A DNA stretch of 15,781 nt from an uncultured Oscillospiraceae bacterium (GTDB lineage: Bacteria > Bacillota > Clostridia > Oscillospirales > Oscillospiraceae): contig CALWXY010000083.1 in NCBI GenBank assembly GCA_944385595.1, positions 1 to 15,781 on the forward strand, in the 5' to 3' direction. The notes under the pieces are model-generated. The model was not told where the DNA came from. It made no database searches and was given only the letters and a program-made list of their open reading frames with translations. This document shows, one piece after another, positions 7,176-13,420 of this stretch; positions within the stretch are counted from its first letter, which is position 1, and every line of letters starts with the position of its first letter. A program made the position numbers and the translations under genes.

Positions 7176-8564
7176 ATGGGCACAGCCGATACCATGCAGC
7201 TTGTCGGCATGGCCTTCGCCATAGCCGTCTTCGCCGGAATCGGCATCTACACCGGCAAGAAAATCAAAACCAAGTCGGACTACTACGTCGCCGGGCAGAG
7301 CTTTGGCGTCGCGGCTGTCGCGAGCTCCACCTCCGGCATGTTCATAGGCGGCGGCTGCGTCATAGGCACGGCCCAGCTCGCCTTTACCGACGGCTTCTCC
7401 GGCCTCGCCTTCTCCATCGGCTGCTGCATCGCCATACTGCTCATGGGCCTCGGCTTCTCCCGGCGCATACGCGCCAGCGGCAGGCAGACCATTCAGGAGA
7501 TGATAGACTTCGAGTTCGGCCGCAGCGCCTGCGTACTCGCCACGCTGCTCGGCGTCCTCGCCTTCTACGTCAACAGCATGTCGCATTTCCTCTCCGGCAT
7601 CTCGCTGATCGGCTCGGTGTTCCCGGTGTCGACGCTCGTGTCCAGCCTCGTCACCGGCGCGCTGATTCTCGTCTGCGTGTTCATGGGCGGCTTCTGGGGG
7701 CTGAGCTACATCAACACCCTCAAAATGGTCATACTGATCTCCACCTGCATAGTCTCCGCAGGCGCCATTTTCGCCATCACCGACGGCCTCGGCGATATGC
7801 GCGCCGAGCTGCCCGCGCGCTATTTTGAGCTGTTCCCGCGCGGCGCGGGCACCGACCTCGGCAACGTGTTCTCCGCCGTCCTCGGCATAGTCTCCACGCA
7901 GTCGACCATCCAGTCTGTCTACGCCGCGAGGAGCGACCGCGACTGCCGCGTCGGCTTCACAATCGGCGCGCTGCTGCTGCCGGTGGTCGGCATATGCTGC
8001 ACCATAATCGGCATGTACATGCGCATGACCGCCCCGGAGATCAGCTCGCTGCAGGCCTTCCCCCAGTTCATCATACAGCACACCCACGGCTTCCTCTCCG
8101 GCGTCATACTTGCAACCACACTTGTCGCCGTCGCGAGCGCAGGCGTCTCCGTCATGCTCGGAATCGCAGGCGTACTTGTGAACAACGTCTACCTCCGCGT
8201 CCGCCCCGACGCCGACACCCGCAGTCAGCTGCGCTTCTCGCGCCTCGTCATCGTCTGCCTGCTCGCCTTCACCACCGTCGTCATAAACTCCGGCGCGAGC
8301 GACGCGATAATGCAGTATAACTTCCTCTCCATGGGCCTGAGATGCACGGTGCTGTTCCTGCCGATGTGCGCCGCGCTGTTCCTGCCGGGGCGCATATCTC
8401 CGGCCTTCGTCATGCTCTCGACGGTGCTCGGACCCGCCTCCCTGCTCGTCGGCACCTACGCGCTGGACCTCCCCTTCGACAGCACCTTCTTCGGCATGGC
8501 CGTCTCCGCGGTGGTCATGCTCGCGGGACTGCTTTTCGGGAAAAAATCCCCAGTTCATGATTGA
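7176..8564 (+). CDS. Sodium:solute symporter (SSS family)
   Basis: This 462-residue integral membrane protein is almost entirely hydrophobic helices, about 12-13 by eye. It fits the SSS/SLC5 family in length and in its opening: a first helix, then GIYTGKKIKTKSDYYVAGQ, the usual basic loop and YxxAG motif after helix 1. Later sections such as GGFWGLSYINTLKM and ATTLVAVASAGVSVMLG also look family-like. Substrates in this family include sugars, proline, pantothenate and carboxylates; none can be assigned. The start at 7176 follows GGGGGG with an 8-base gap; an ATG at 7168 is in another frame. It is transcribed divergently from flavodoxin, and its stop codon overlaps the -35 box of the rubrerythrin promoter. 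Confidence 0.92.
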   Translation: MGTADTMQLVGMAFAIAVFAGIGIYTGKKIKTKSDYYVAGQSFGVAAVASSTSGMFIGGGCVIGTAQLAFTDGFSGLAFSIGCCIAILLMGLGFSRRIRASGRQTIQEMIDFEFGRSACVLATLLGVLAFYVNSMSHFLSGISLIGSVFPVSTLVSSLVTGALILVCVFMGGFWGLSYINTLKMVILISTCIVSAGAIFAITDGLGDMRAELPARYFELFPRGAGTDLGNVFSAVLGIVSTQSTIQSVYAARSDRDCRVGFTIGALLLPVVGICCTIIGMYMRMTAPEISSLQAFPQFIIQHTHGFLSGVILATTLVAVASAGVSVMLGIAGVLVNNVYLRVRPDADTRSQLRFSRLVIVCLLAFTTVVINSGASDAIMQYNFLSMGLRCTVLFLPMCAALFLPGRISPAFVMLSTVLGPASLLVGTYALDLPFDSTFFGMAVSAVVMLAGLLFGKKSPVHD

Positions 8565-8588
8565 CAGCGGCGCGCTGTTGTTTATAAT
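8561..8588 (+). promoter_or_regulatory. Consensus sigma-A promoter of rubrerythrin
   Basis: Both hexamers match consensus: TTGACA (8561-8566) and TATAAT (8583-8588), with a 16-bp spacer. The -35 box overlaps the TGA stop of the symporter gene. It is the strongest promoter in the window, and the predicted start is near 8595. Confidence 0.88.
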
Positions 8589-8600
8589 TGGAAGTGGGGC

Positions 8601-8618
8601 AGTTATGCTCCCATAACT
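8601..8618. promoter_or_regulatory. Predicted operator site C (RGTTA-N8-TAACY), rubrerythrin leader
   Basis: AGTTATGCTCCCATAACT has perfect 7-bp arms and a 4-base centre. It begins 13 bp after the -10 box, at about +6 to +24, much like site B in the flavodoxin promoter. As RNA it could also form a short leader hairpin, so DNA and RNA roles cannot be separated from sequence alone. Confidence 0.7.
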
Positions 8619-8639
8619 TGAAAAACGGAGGATGCACTT

Positions 8640-9182
8640 ATGAAAGAACTCAAAGGAAGCAAGACCGAAGCCAATCTCATGGCCGCCTTCGCCGGCGAGT
8701 CCCAGGCCTCTATCAAGTATCAGTACTACGCCTCCCAGGCCAAAAAGGACGGCTACGTCCAGATGGGAAAGATATTTGAGGAGACCTCCGCAAACGAAAA
8801 AGAGCACGCCAAGATCTGGTTCAAGCTCCTGCACGGCGGCAGCGTGCCCGGCACCAACGCCAACCTCGCCGACGCCGCAGCCGGCGAGAACTACGAGTGG
8901 ACCGATATGTACAAGGGCTTCGCCGAGACCGCCAGAGCCGAGGGCTTCGACGACATCGCCGCCCTGTTCGACGGCGTCGCCGCCATCGAGAAGGAGCACG
9001 AGGAGCGCTATCGCGCCCTGCTCGGCAACATCGAGAAGGACGTCGTCTTCAAGCGCGCCGAGCCCGTCGTGTGGCAGTGCTCCAACTGCGGACACCAGTT
9101 CGTCGGCACCGAGGCCCCGCTGGTCTGCCCCGTCTGCAAGCACCCGCTCGCGTACTTCCAGATCAAGGCCGAAAATTATTAA
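8640..9182 (+). CDS. rbr: Rubrerythrin
   Basis: This 180-residue protein has the two parts of classical rubrerythrin, a cytoplasmic peroxide reductase of anaerobes that draws electrons from rubredoxin or flavoproteins. The N-terminal four-helix di-iron domain shows E20 in FAGESQAS, ENEKEH-type ligands (E53, H56), E96 in FAETARAEGF, and E117/H120 in AAIEKEHEERY. The C-terminal rubredoxin-like domain has C147/C150 and C163/C166 as two CxxC knuckles for one iron. GGAGG lies 8 bases upstream of the ATG. It has its own consensus promoter, a candidate operator in the leader, and a strong terminator, so it is a single-gene unit. Confidence 0.97.
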   Translation: MKELKGSKTEANLMAAFAGESQASIKYQYYASQAKKDGYVQMGKIFEETSANEKEHAKIWFKLLHGGSVPGTNANLADAAAGENYEWTDMYKGFAETARAEGFDDIAALFDGVAAIEKEHEERYRALLGNIEKDVVFKRAEPVVWQCSNCGHQFVGTEAPLVCPVCKHPLAYFQIKAENY

Positions 9183-9192
9183 GCCGCAACAA

Positions 9193-9226
9193 AAAATGTC
9201 CGCAGGGGATTCCCTGCGGACATTTT
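9193..9226 (+). terminator. Terminator of rubrerythrin
   Basis: A perfect 15-bp stem (9193-9207 with 9212-9226) with a GATT loop ends in TTTT. Its core arm, ATGTCCGCAGGG, is repeated identically in the hairpin at 9307-9334. Confidence 0.9.
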
Positions 9227-9230
9227 AAGA

Positions 9231-9285
9231 ATGTCGAAAAAGCGTGACCGCTTTTCCGACATGGGGGATTGCACTTCGCTTCGCG
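9231..9285 (-). repeat. Intergenic repeat element, copy 3 (short, inverted)
   Basis: On the minus strand this reads as the family's right end: a GCGAAGCGAAGTGCA-like stretch, then TGCAATCCCCC, then a hairpin (9262-9249 with 9244-9231) of 14 pairs with one mismatch and a 4-base loop. The left half of the element is missing. It lies between the convergent rubrerythrin and aldolase genes, bracketed by their two similar terminators. Confidence 0.6.
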
Positions 9286-9303
9286 AGGCTTTTGGTCAAA
9301 ACT

Positions 9304-9334
9304 GAAATGTCCGCAGGGCGTACCCTGCGGACAT
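9304..9334 (-). terminator. Terminator of the aldolase gene
   Basis: ATGTCCGCAGGG (9307-9318) pairs with CCCTGCGGACAT (9323-9334) around a CGTA loop. On the minus strand it is followed by a broken T-rich stretch (TTTCAGTTTTG). The arms are identical to the core of the rubrerythrin terminator. Confidence 0.8.
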
Positions 9335-9338
9335 GTTC

Positions 9339-10121
9339 TTATTTGCCCATGAGCTTTTTGAACTCGTCGACGTGGCTGTAGGCGACGGCGCGGAGCGTGG
9401 TGACGTCGCTGTCGAAGATGACGTAGCTGTAGCCGCGGTCGTAGAGCTCCTTGGCGGCGGCGGGGTTGGCGCCGATGGTGGCGAGCAGCTTGCCCTTGGC
9501 GATGACCTTCTTCTCAACCTCGCGGATGACCTTCTGCACCTCGGGGTGAGAGGGGCTGCCGAAGTAGCCCATGGTGGTGGAGAGGTCCATGGGGCCTATG
9601 AACAGGCCGTCGAGGCCCTCAATGTCGAGCATGGCGTCGAGATTCTCAACAGCCTCAGGGGTCTCGAGGGCGACGAGGACGAGGATTTCGTCGTTGGCGC
9701 GCTGGAGATACTGGCCGCGGTTGGCGCCGTATCCGGCGGCGCGGGGCGAACCGGCTATGCCGCGGTTGCCGAGCGGGGGATACTTGCAGGCGCGGACGGC
9801 GCGGGCGGTCTCCTCGACGTTGTTGACATAGGGGATGTGGATGCCCTGGATGCCGCAGTCGAGCATGCGCTTGATGGCGACGAGGTCGTTCCACGGGGCG
9901 CGGGCCATGATCATGCTGCCGTAGCCGCCGGCGGCCTGCACTATGGGCAGGAGCTGGGGCGGGTCGATGGGGGCGTGCTCGCAGTCGACGACAATCATGT
10001 CGAAGCCCGCCTGAGCGAGGATTTCAGCGGTGACGGTGCTGCCGGTCTGGCTCCAGGCGGCGGAGAGCTTCTCTCCGGCGAGGAGACGGGCCTTGGCGTT
10101 GTTGGTGTAAAGTTCAGCCAT
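9339..10121 (-). CDS. HpcH/HpaI-family class II aldolase
   Basis: This 260-residue protein matches the metal-dependent HpcH/HpaI pyruvate aldolases, which cleave or form 2-keto-3-deoxy acids such as 4-hydroxy-2-oxoheptanedioate or 2-keto-3-deoxy-L-rhamnonate. The catalytic residues sit at a constant +4 offset from HpaI: H49 in DCEHAP, R74 in ARAPWND, metal ligands E153 in LETPEA and D179 in GPMDLS. The GIHIPYV and PPLGNRG motifs are also present. The exact substrate is not readable, and no other sugar-acid genes are in the window. GGAGG precedes the ATG by about 9 bases. A LysR regulator is transcribed divergently 129 bases away and is the obvious candidate controller. Confidence 0.92.
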   Translation of the reverse strand: MAELYTNNAKARLLAGEKLSAAWSQTGSTVTAEILAQAGFDMIVVDCEHAPIDPPQLLPIVQAAGGYGSMIMARAPWNDLVAIKRMLDCGIQGIHIPYVNNVEETARAVRACKYPPLGNRGIAGSPRAAGYGANRGQYLQRANDEILVLVALETPEAVENLDAMLDIEGLDGLFIGPMDLSTTMGYFGSPSHPEVQKVIREVEKKVIAKGKLLATIGANPAAAKELYDRGYSYVIFDSDVTTLRAVAYSHVDEFKKLMGK

Positions 10122-10169
10122 TTTAATCTACCTCCGGTTCGGTCTGGTCGTTTTTTGTTGACTATTCAT

Positions 10170-10198
10170 AGTATAATGCCCTTTATCTCCCGTGTAAA
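10170..10198 (-). promoter_or_regulatory. Predicted sigma-A promoter of the aldolase gene
   Basis: On the minus strand, -35 TTTACA (10198-10193, 5/6) and -10 TATACT (10175-10170, 5/6) are spaced by 17 bp. It lies in the short divergent region shared with the LysR gene. I could not find an equally good promoter facing the LysR gene. Confidence 0.7.
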
Positions 10199-10250
10199 GT
10201 TCACAAGTTATACATATACGAAAATTTTTTTCACGTCGCGGAGGCCTGTC

Positions 10251-11174
10251 ATGGAAATCAAGAAACCCGAATATGTAGTCGCGATAGCGGAGGAGCGCAG
10301 CGTCACAAAGGCGGCGGCGAGACTGTACCTCACCCGCCCGGCGCTGAGCCACTACCTGCTCTCGCTGGAGGCGGAGCTGGGCGCGCCGGTCTTCCGCCGC
10401 ACCAGGAACGGCCTTGAGCCGACCCAGCTCGGCGAGGCTTATATCCGCGGCGCGCGCCGCGTCATCGACGCCGTCCGCCAGACGAGCAAGGAGATCGGCG
10501 ACATCAGCGGCTGCGCCTCCGGCACGCTCAGAATAGGGCTGACGCTCGGCAGCGGCGCGGTGCTGTTCAACCGCATCTACCCGATATTTCACGAGCGCTA
10601 CCCCGGCTTCGACATACGCCTGCTCGAGCTGAACACCCGCGAGCTGGAAAAGGCCCTGATTGACGGCAACATCGACTTTGCCGTCATGGGCCGCTGCGAC
10701 GAGATGGCCGACCTCGAGTACGACTCCTTCTGCCAGACGGAGATCTTCCTCCTGCTGCCGAAGGATCACCGCCTCGCCCACCTCGCGGCGCCCCCGGGCG
10801 AGCCGCGCACGACCATCGACATCCGCGAGCTGCGCGACGACCCCTTTGTCCTCCTCCACCCGGACACCGTCGTCGGCACGGTCAGCCGCCGCTGCTTCCG
10901 CCGCGCGGGCTTCACGCCGCGCTGCGTGCTGGAGTGCAGCCTGAACAACATGGCCTACAACATGGTCAAGGCCGGAATCGGCGCGGCCTTCGTCGTCGGC
11001 CACCAGATTGTGGCTCAGGACGACATCCCCTGCTTCTCCCTCGACCCGAAGGAGTACTGGTGGCTGTCCGTCGCCTGCCGCCACGGCACGCACTTCAGCC
11101 TCGCCGAGCAGTACTTCCAGCAGCTCGTGCGCGAATACTACGAGGAAAATCCGCCTTTCAACTACGGTCTCTGA
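10251..11174 (+). CDS. LysR-family transcriptional regulator (divergent to aldolase)
   Basis: This 307-residue protein has the LysR layout. The N-terminal winged helix-turn-helix includes ERSVTKAAARLYLTRPALSH (recognition region about residues 15-34), followed by LEAELGAPVFRRTRNG. The long linker helix covers about 60-90, and the type 2 periplasmic-binding-like effector domain starts around TLRIGLTLGSG. The start at 10251 follows GGAGG with a 6-base gap; upstream in-frame ATGs run through the promoter region. Divergent placement suggests it senses an aldolase substrate or product and controls that gene, which is the family's usual arrangement. The end of the gene contains no terminator, and a sigma-F-type promoter begins 6 bases later. 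Confidence 0.93.
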   Translation: MEIKKPEYVVAIAEERSVTKAAARLYLTRPALSHYLLSLEAELGAPVFRRTRNGLEPTQLGEAYIRGARRVIDAVRQTSKEIGDISGCASGTLRIGLTLGSGAVLFNRIYPIFHERYPGFDIRLLELNTRELEKALIDGNIDFAVMGRCDEMADLEYDSFCQTEIFLLLPKDHRLAHLAAPPGEPRTTIDIRELRDDPFVLLHPDTVVGTVSRRCFRRAGFTPRCVLECSLNNMAYNMVKAGIGAAFVVGHQIVAQDDIPCFSLDPKEYWWLSVACRHGTHFSLAEQYFQQLVREYYEENPPFNYGL

Positions 11175-11180
11175 CACAGT

Positions 11181-11210
11181 GTATCAAAACCCGCCGTGAG
11201 GGGAATACTG
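11181..11210 (+). promoter_or_regulatory. Predicted sigma-F-type promoter of sigG
   Basis: GTATC (11181-11185) matches 4 of 5 positions of the sigma-F -35 consensus GYWTA. After exactly 15 bp, GGGAATACTG (11201-11210) fits GGNRANANTW except at the last base. In Bacillus, sigG is transcribed by sigma-F in the forespore, so the match is expected biologically. The consensus is recalled from the Bacillus literature. Confidence 0.6.
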
Positions 11211-11235
11211 GCACCATCACGGAAGGGGTGTTGGT

Positions 11236-12015
11236 ATGCACGGAAAGGTCGAGCTCAGCGGGATAAGCACGGCGCAGCTCAAGGTGCTGAAGGCCGACGA
11301 GACCCGCAGGCTGCTCGCCAGAGCCAAAAGCGGCGACAAGTCCGCCCGCGACGAGCTGATTGCCGGTAACCTCCGGCTGGTGCTGTCGGTGATTCAGCGC
11401 TTCCAGAGCCGCGGCGAAAACGCCGACGATCTGTTCCAGGTCGGCTGCATAGGGCTTATAAAGGCCATAGACAACTTCGATATGAGCCAGGACGTCCGCT
11501 TCTCCACCTACGGGGTGCCGATGATCATAGGCGAGATTCGCCGCTACCTGCGCGACAACAGCGCCATAAGGGTCAGCCGCAGTATGCGCGACATGGCCTA
11601 CCGCGTGCTCAAGGCGCGCGAGGAGCTGATGGCCGACAGCCAGCGCGAGCCGACGCCGGACGAGATTGCCCTGCGCCTCGGCGTGCAGCGGCAGGACGTC
11701 GTCTTCGCCATGGACGCCATGAGCGGCCCCGTCTCGCTGTACGACCCCATCTACACCGACGGCGGCGAGAGCATATGCGTCATGGATCAGGTGGGCGACA
11801 CCCGCAACAGCGACGAGTCGTGGCTCGAGCGCATAGCGCTGTCGGAGGCTATGTCGAGCCTCGGCAGCCGGGAAAAGCGCATACTCGCGCTCCGCTTCTA
11901 CGACGGCAAAACCCAGATGGAGGTGGCCTCGGAGATCGGCATAAGCCAGGCGCAGGTCTCCCGGCTGGAGAAAAACGCCATACGGCATATAAAAGACAGC
12001 ATATTCGCCTCCTGA
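11236..12015 (+). CDS. sigG: Sporulation sigma factor SigG (late forespore)
   Basis: This 259-residue protein closely follows Bacillus SigG along its length. The SigG-type N-terminus is present (GKVELSGISTAQLKVL against the Bacillus KVEICGVDTSKLPVL). Region 2 has NLRLVLSVIQRF (45-56), DDLFQVGCIGLIKAIDNFD (64-82) and FSTYGVPMIIGEIRRYLRDN (89-108). Region 3 has REPTPDEIALRLGV, and region 4.2 has GKTQMEVASEIGISQAQVSR (224-243). SigG directs RNA polymerase to late forespore genes for spore protection and germination. GGAAGGGG precedes the ATG. The usual upstream genes spoIIGA and sigE are not adjacent; a LysR gene is there instead. The ymxH-like gene downstream is a common neighbour. Confidence 0.96.
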   Translation: MHGKVELSGISTAQLKVLKADETRRLLARAKSGDKSARDELIAGNLRLVLSVIQRFQSRGENADDLFQVGCIGLIKAIDNFDMSQDVRFSTYGVPMIIGEIRRYLRDNSAIRVSRSMRDMAYRVLKAREELMADSQREPTPDEIALRLGVQRQDVVFAMDAMSGPVSLYDPIYTDGGESICVMDQVGDTRNSDESWLERIALSEAMSSLGSREKRILALRFYDGKTQMEVASEIGISQAQVSRLEKNAIRHIKDSIFAS

Positions 12016-12048
12016 GCGCATATGCTCTCCATTGAGGGGGTGTGCGTC

Positions 12049-12321
12049 TTGCAGTCGAGATTTTCCGAGCTGCGGTACAAGGAGGTCATCAACGTGTGCA
12101 GCGGGCAGCGCCTCGGCTATGTCTGCGACCTCGAGATAGATATGTGCGACGGGCGGGTGCTCTCGCTCATAGTCCCCGGCGAGGCGCGCTTCGGCGGCCT
12201 GCTTGGCCGGAGCGACGACTACGTCGTCCCCTGGCACTGCATCAAGCGCATAGGCGACGATATCATCCTCGCCGAGCTGCCCTCGCCGGAGCCGCGCGCA
12301 CGCTGCGCCTGTCGGGGCTGA
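12049..12321 (+). CDS. YlmC/YmxH-family sporulation protein (PRC-barrel)
   Basis: This 90-residue protein resembles YmxH/YlmC of spore-formers: SELRYKEVINVCSGQRLGYVCDLEID at the start and VPWHCIKRIGDDIIL near the end, like the YmxH VPWHHIQKIGSDMIIL. The fold is a PRC-barrel; the molecular role is not established. A TTG start at 12049 is preferred because GAGGGGG ends 8 bases upstream and the protein then begins QSRFSELR as relatives do. An ATG at 12022 in the same frame has no ribosome binding site. It follows sigG by 33 bases and is probably in the same transcript. An unusual CxC lies near the C-terminus. Confidence 0.85.
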   Translation: MQSRFSELRYKEVINVCSGQRLGYVCDLEIDMCDGRVLSLIVPGEARFGGLLGRSDDYVVPWHCIKRIGDDIILAELPSPEPRARCACRG

Positions 12322-12349
12322 TATTTTTGTAAGATTTCGATAATATATC

Positions 12350-12378
12350 TTGTATTCGCGGAGAAAGTGTGCTACAAT
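12350..12378 (+). promoter_or_regulatory. Possible sigma-A promoter of the 47-residue membrane protein
   Basis: -10 TACAAT (12373-12378, 5/6) is placed 17 bp after a weak -35 TTGTAT (12350-12355, 3/6). The predicted leader contains a short GC hairpin (CCGGC-TCA-GCCGG) near 12416-12428. Confidence 0.45.
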
Positions 12379-12447
12379 TTATACAGGAAAGAAGTAGGCA
12401 GCACCGGATTTGCAGCCGGCTCAGCCGGTTGCGGAAAGGAGCAGGCC

Positions 12448-12591
12448 ATGTTGCAGCAGATTATCTCCGCAGCTTTTATGGAGGGCAGCTTCCTCTCCTT
12501 CTGCATCCTCGCACCGATGACGGCAGCAATGATTATCATCGCCATCGCCTGCGTCGTGCACGACGTCATTATGAGGTTTTTGAGAAGATGA
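12448..12591 (+). CDS. Small single-pass membrane protein, function unknown
   Basis: This 47-residue ORF encodes a short amphipathic start (MLQQIISAAF), one long hydrophobic segment (about residues 14-39, with MTAAMIIIAIACVV) and a basic tail (MRFLRR). That fits a single-pass membrane microprotein with its tail in the cytoplasm. AAAGGAG lies 6 bases before the ATG, and the gene is closed by a perfect terminator, so it looks like a real transcription unit. A longer in-frame start at 12367 would add 27 residues but has no ribosome binding site. I do not recognise the family. Its place after sigG and ymxH could hint at sporulation, but the separate promoter argues against assuming that. Confidence 0.6.
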   Translation: MLQQIISAAFMEGSFLSFCILAPMTAAMIIIAIACVVHDVIMRFLRR

Positions 12592-12604
12592 AAAAATCAC
12601 AGAA

Positions 12605-12645
12605 ATAACGCCCGCCGTGTATCACGGCGGGCGTTATCACTTTTT
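12605..12645 (+). terminator. Terminator after the small membrane protein
   Basis: A perfect 15-bp stem (12605-12619 with 12623-12637) with a TAT loop is followed by CACTTTTT. Confidence 0.93.
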
Positions 12646-12652
12646 CATTGCT

Positions 12653-12822
12653 GCGGCCTCGCAGAGTTCGCGCCCGCAGGCGCGAAAAAAGTCGAATCGT
12701 TTTTTGCACGGACATGCGCCGGGCAAAAAACACTTCTCAGGCCGCAAGCGTGCGAGGCGCAGCGAGTGCGACGCAGCGGCCTGCAATCCCCCTTGACTGA
12801 AAAGACTAGTCTTTTCAGTCAA
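12653..12822 (+). repeat. Intergenic repeat element, copy 2
   Basis: This 170-base stretch aligns with 51-266: GCGGCC, CGCAGAG, CCCGCAGG, CGAAAAAAGTCGAATC, GGACATGCGCC, CTTCTCAGGCCGC, GCAAGCGTGCGAG, GCGAGTGCGACGCAGCGG and CCTGCAATCCCCC occur in the same order. It lacks the 42-base insert of copy 1. It ends in a perfect 30-base palindrome (12793-12822) that differs in sequence from the copy 1 hairpin and overlaps the stop codon of the amidase gene. There is no convincing coding sequence within it. Confidence 0.85.
12793..12822. terminator. Perfect palindrome at the amidase 3' end (possible terminator, part of repeat copy 2)
   Basis: TTGACTGAAAAGACT followed by its exact reverse complement gives 15-base arms with no spacer. 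The amidase stop codon (12817-12815) is inside it. In RNA it would form a strong hairpin just past the stop, although no clean T-run follows, so its efficiency as a terminator is uncertain. Confidence 0.55.
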
Positions 12823-13420
12823 AGATTCCCATTCTGTCGAGCGTCGTCATGACGCGGCAGTAGGTCTCGTCGACGTTCAGCTCGTCGCCGCCGACGCCCC
12901 TGAGGGCGCCGAGGGCGATGAGCTTTTCTATCGTCGCGCGGTAGTACTCCGGCACGTCGCCGAGCTTTGCGTAGACCACGGCGGTCTCCTCCCTTCTGAG
13001 CATCTCCGTCAGCGGAAAGTTTTTCCCCGGGCAGGCCGTCGCCGAGAGGGCGCGGTGCGGCAGAATCTCAAGCTCACCGCGCCGCGCGATTATGTCGGCG
13101 AGCAGCTCCCGCCCGGCGGCGAGCTGGGCCTCGCCCATGGCCTCCGCCTCAAAGTTGCCCTCGAAGCAGACGCCTATGCTGTGCCAGTTCTCGCCGCTGG
13201 TGTGCCCGCCGACCGCCCACTCCGGCCTCCCCAGCCAGATTGTGCCGTCCTTGCGGACATAATAGTGATAGCCTATGCCCGCCCAGCCCCGCGCGAGGTG
13301 CGACTGGTGCACCGCCTCGACGGAGCCGTCCGCGGCGGCGTGGTGCAGCACCACGGCGTCGGTGACGACGCGCTCAGTGAGCGCCCTCGCCCAGCTCAGC
13401 CCGGCGTCGAGCGGCGTCAA
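12815..13420 (-). CDS. N-acetylmuramoyl-L-alanine amidase (Amidase_2 endolysin-like)
   Basis: This 201-residue protein is a zinc amidase that cuts the bond between muramic acid and the peptide of peptidoglycan. VVLHHAAA (H26/H27), GIGYHYYVRKDG (Y51), HSIGVCFEGNF and LPHRALSATACPG (H122, C130) give the zinc ligands and active site of the Amidase_2/PGRP fold. The C-terminal part (about 148-201, LGDVPEYYRATIEKLIALGAL to LDRMGIFD) resembles small helical modules found on clostridial phage lysins. There is no signal peptide, which fits holin-dependent export. The start is TTG at 13420, overlapping the previous stop as TTGA and preceded by GAGGAGG, so translation is probably coupled. It is the last gene of a holin-led cassette. 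Confidence 0.9.
   Translation of the reverse strand: MTPLDAGLSWARALTERVVTDAVVLHHAAADGSVEAVHQSHLARGWAGIGYHYYVRKDGTIWLGRPEWAVGGHTSGENWHSIGVCFEGNFEAEAMGEAQLAAGRELLADIIARRGELEILPHRALSATACPGKNFPLTEMLRREETAVVYAKLGDVPEYYRATIEKLIALGALRGVGGDELNVDETYCRVMTTLDRMGIFD

Noticed and set aside
7149..9143. 664-residue minus-strand ORF antisense to the symporter and rubrerythrin
   Set aside because: It is a shadow of two well-supported genes, is rich in Glu, Asp, Ala and Gly with no motif, and crosses the consensus rbr promoter.
10158..10177. Plus-strand TTGACT/TATAAT pair upstream of the aldolase-divergent LysR gene
   Set aside because: The two hexamers are only 8 bp apart, far too close for a sigma-A promoter.
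95..12822. Similar small minus-strand ORFs inside repeat copies 1 and 2 (shared LRLARL and RPEKxFxxGACP peptides)
   Set aside because: The shared peptides follow from shared DNA. Although the 42-base insert keeps frame, other indels to the right shift the frame between copies, and there are no ribosome binding sites, so coding is not supported.
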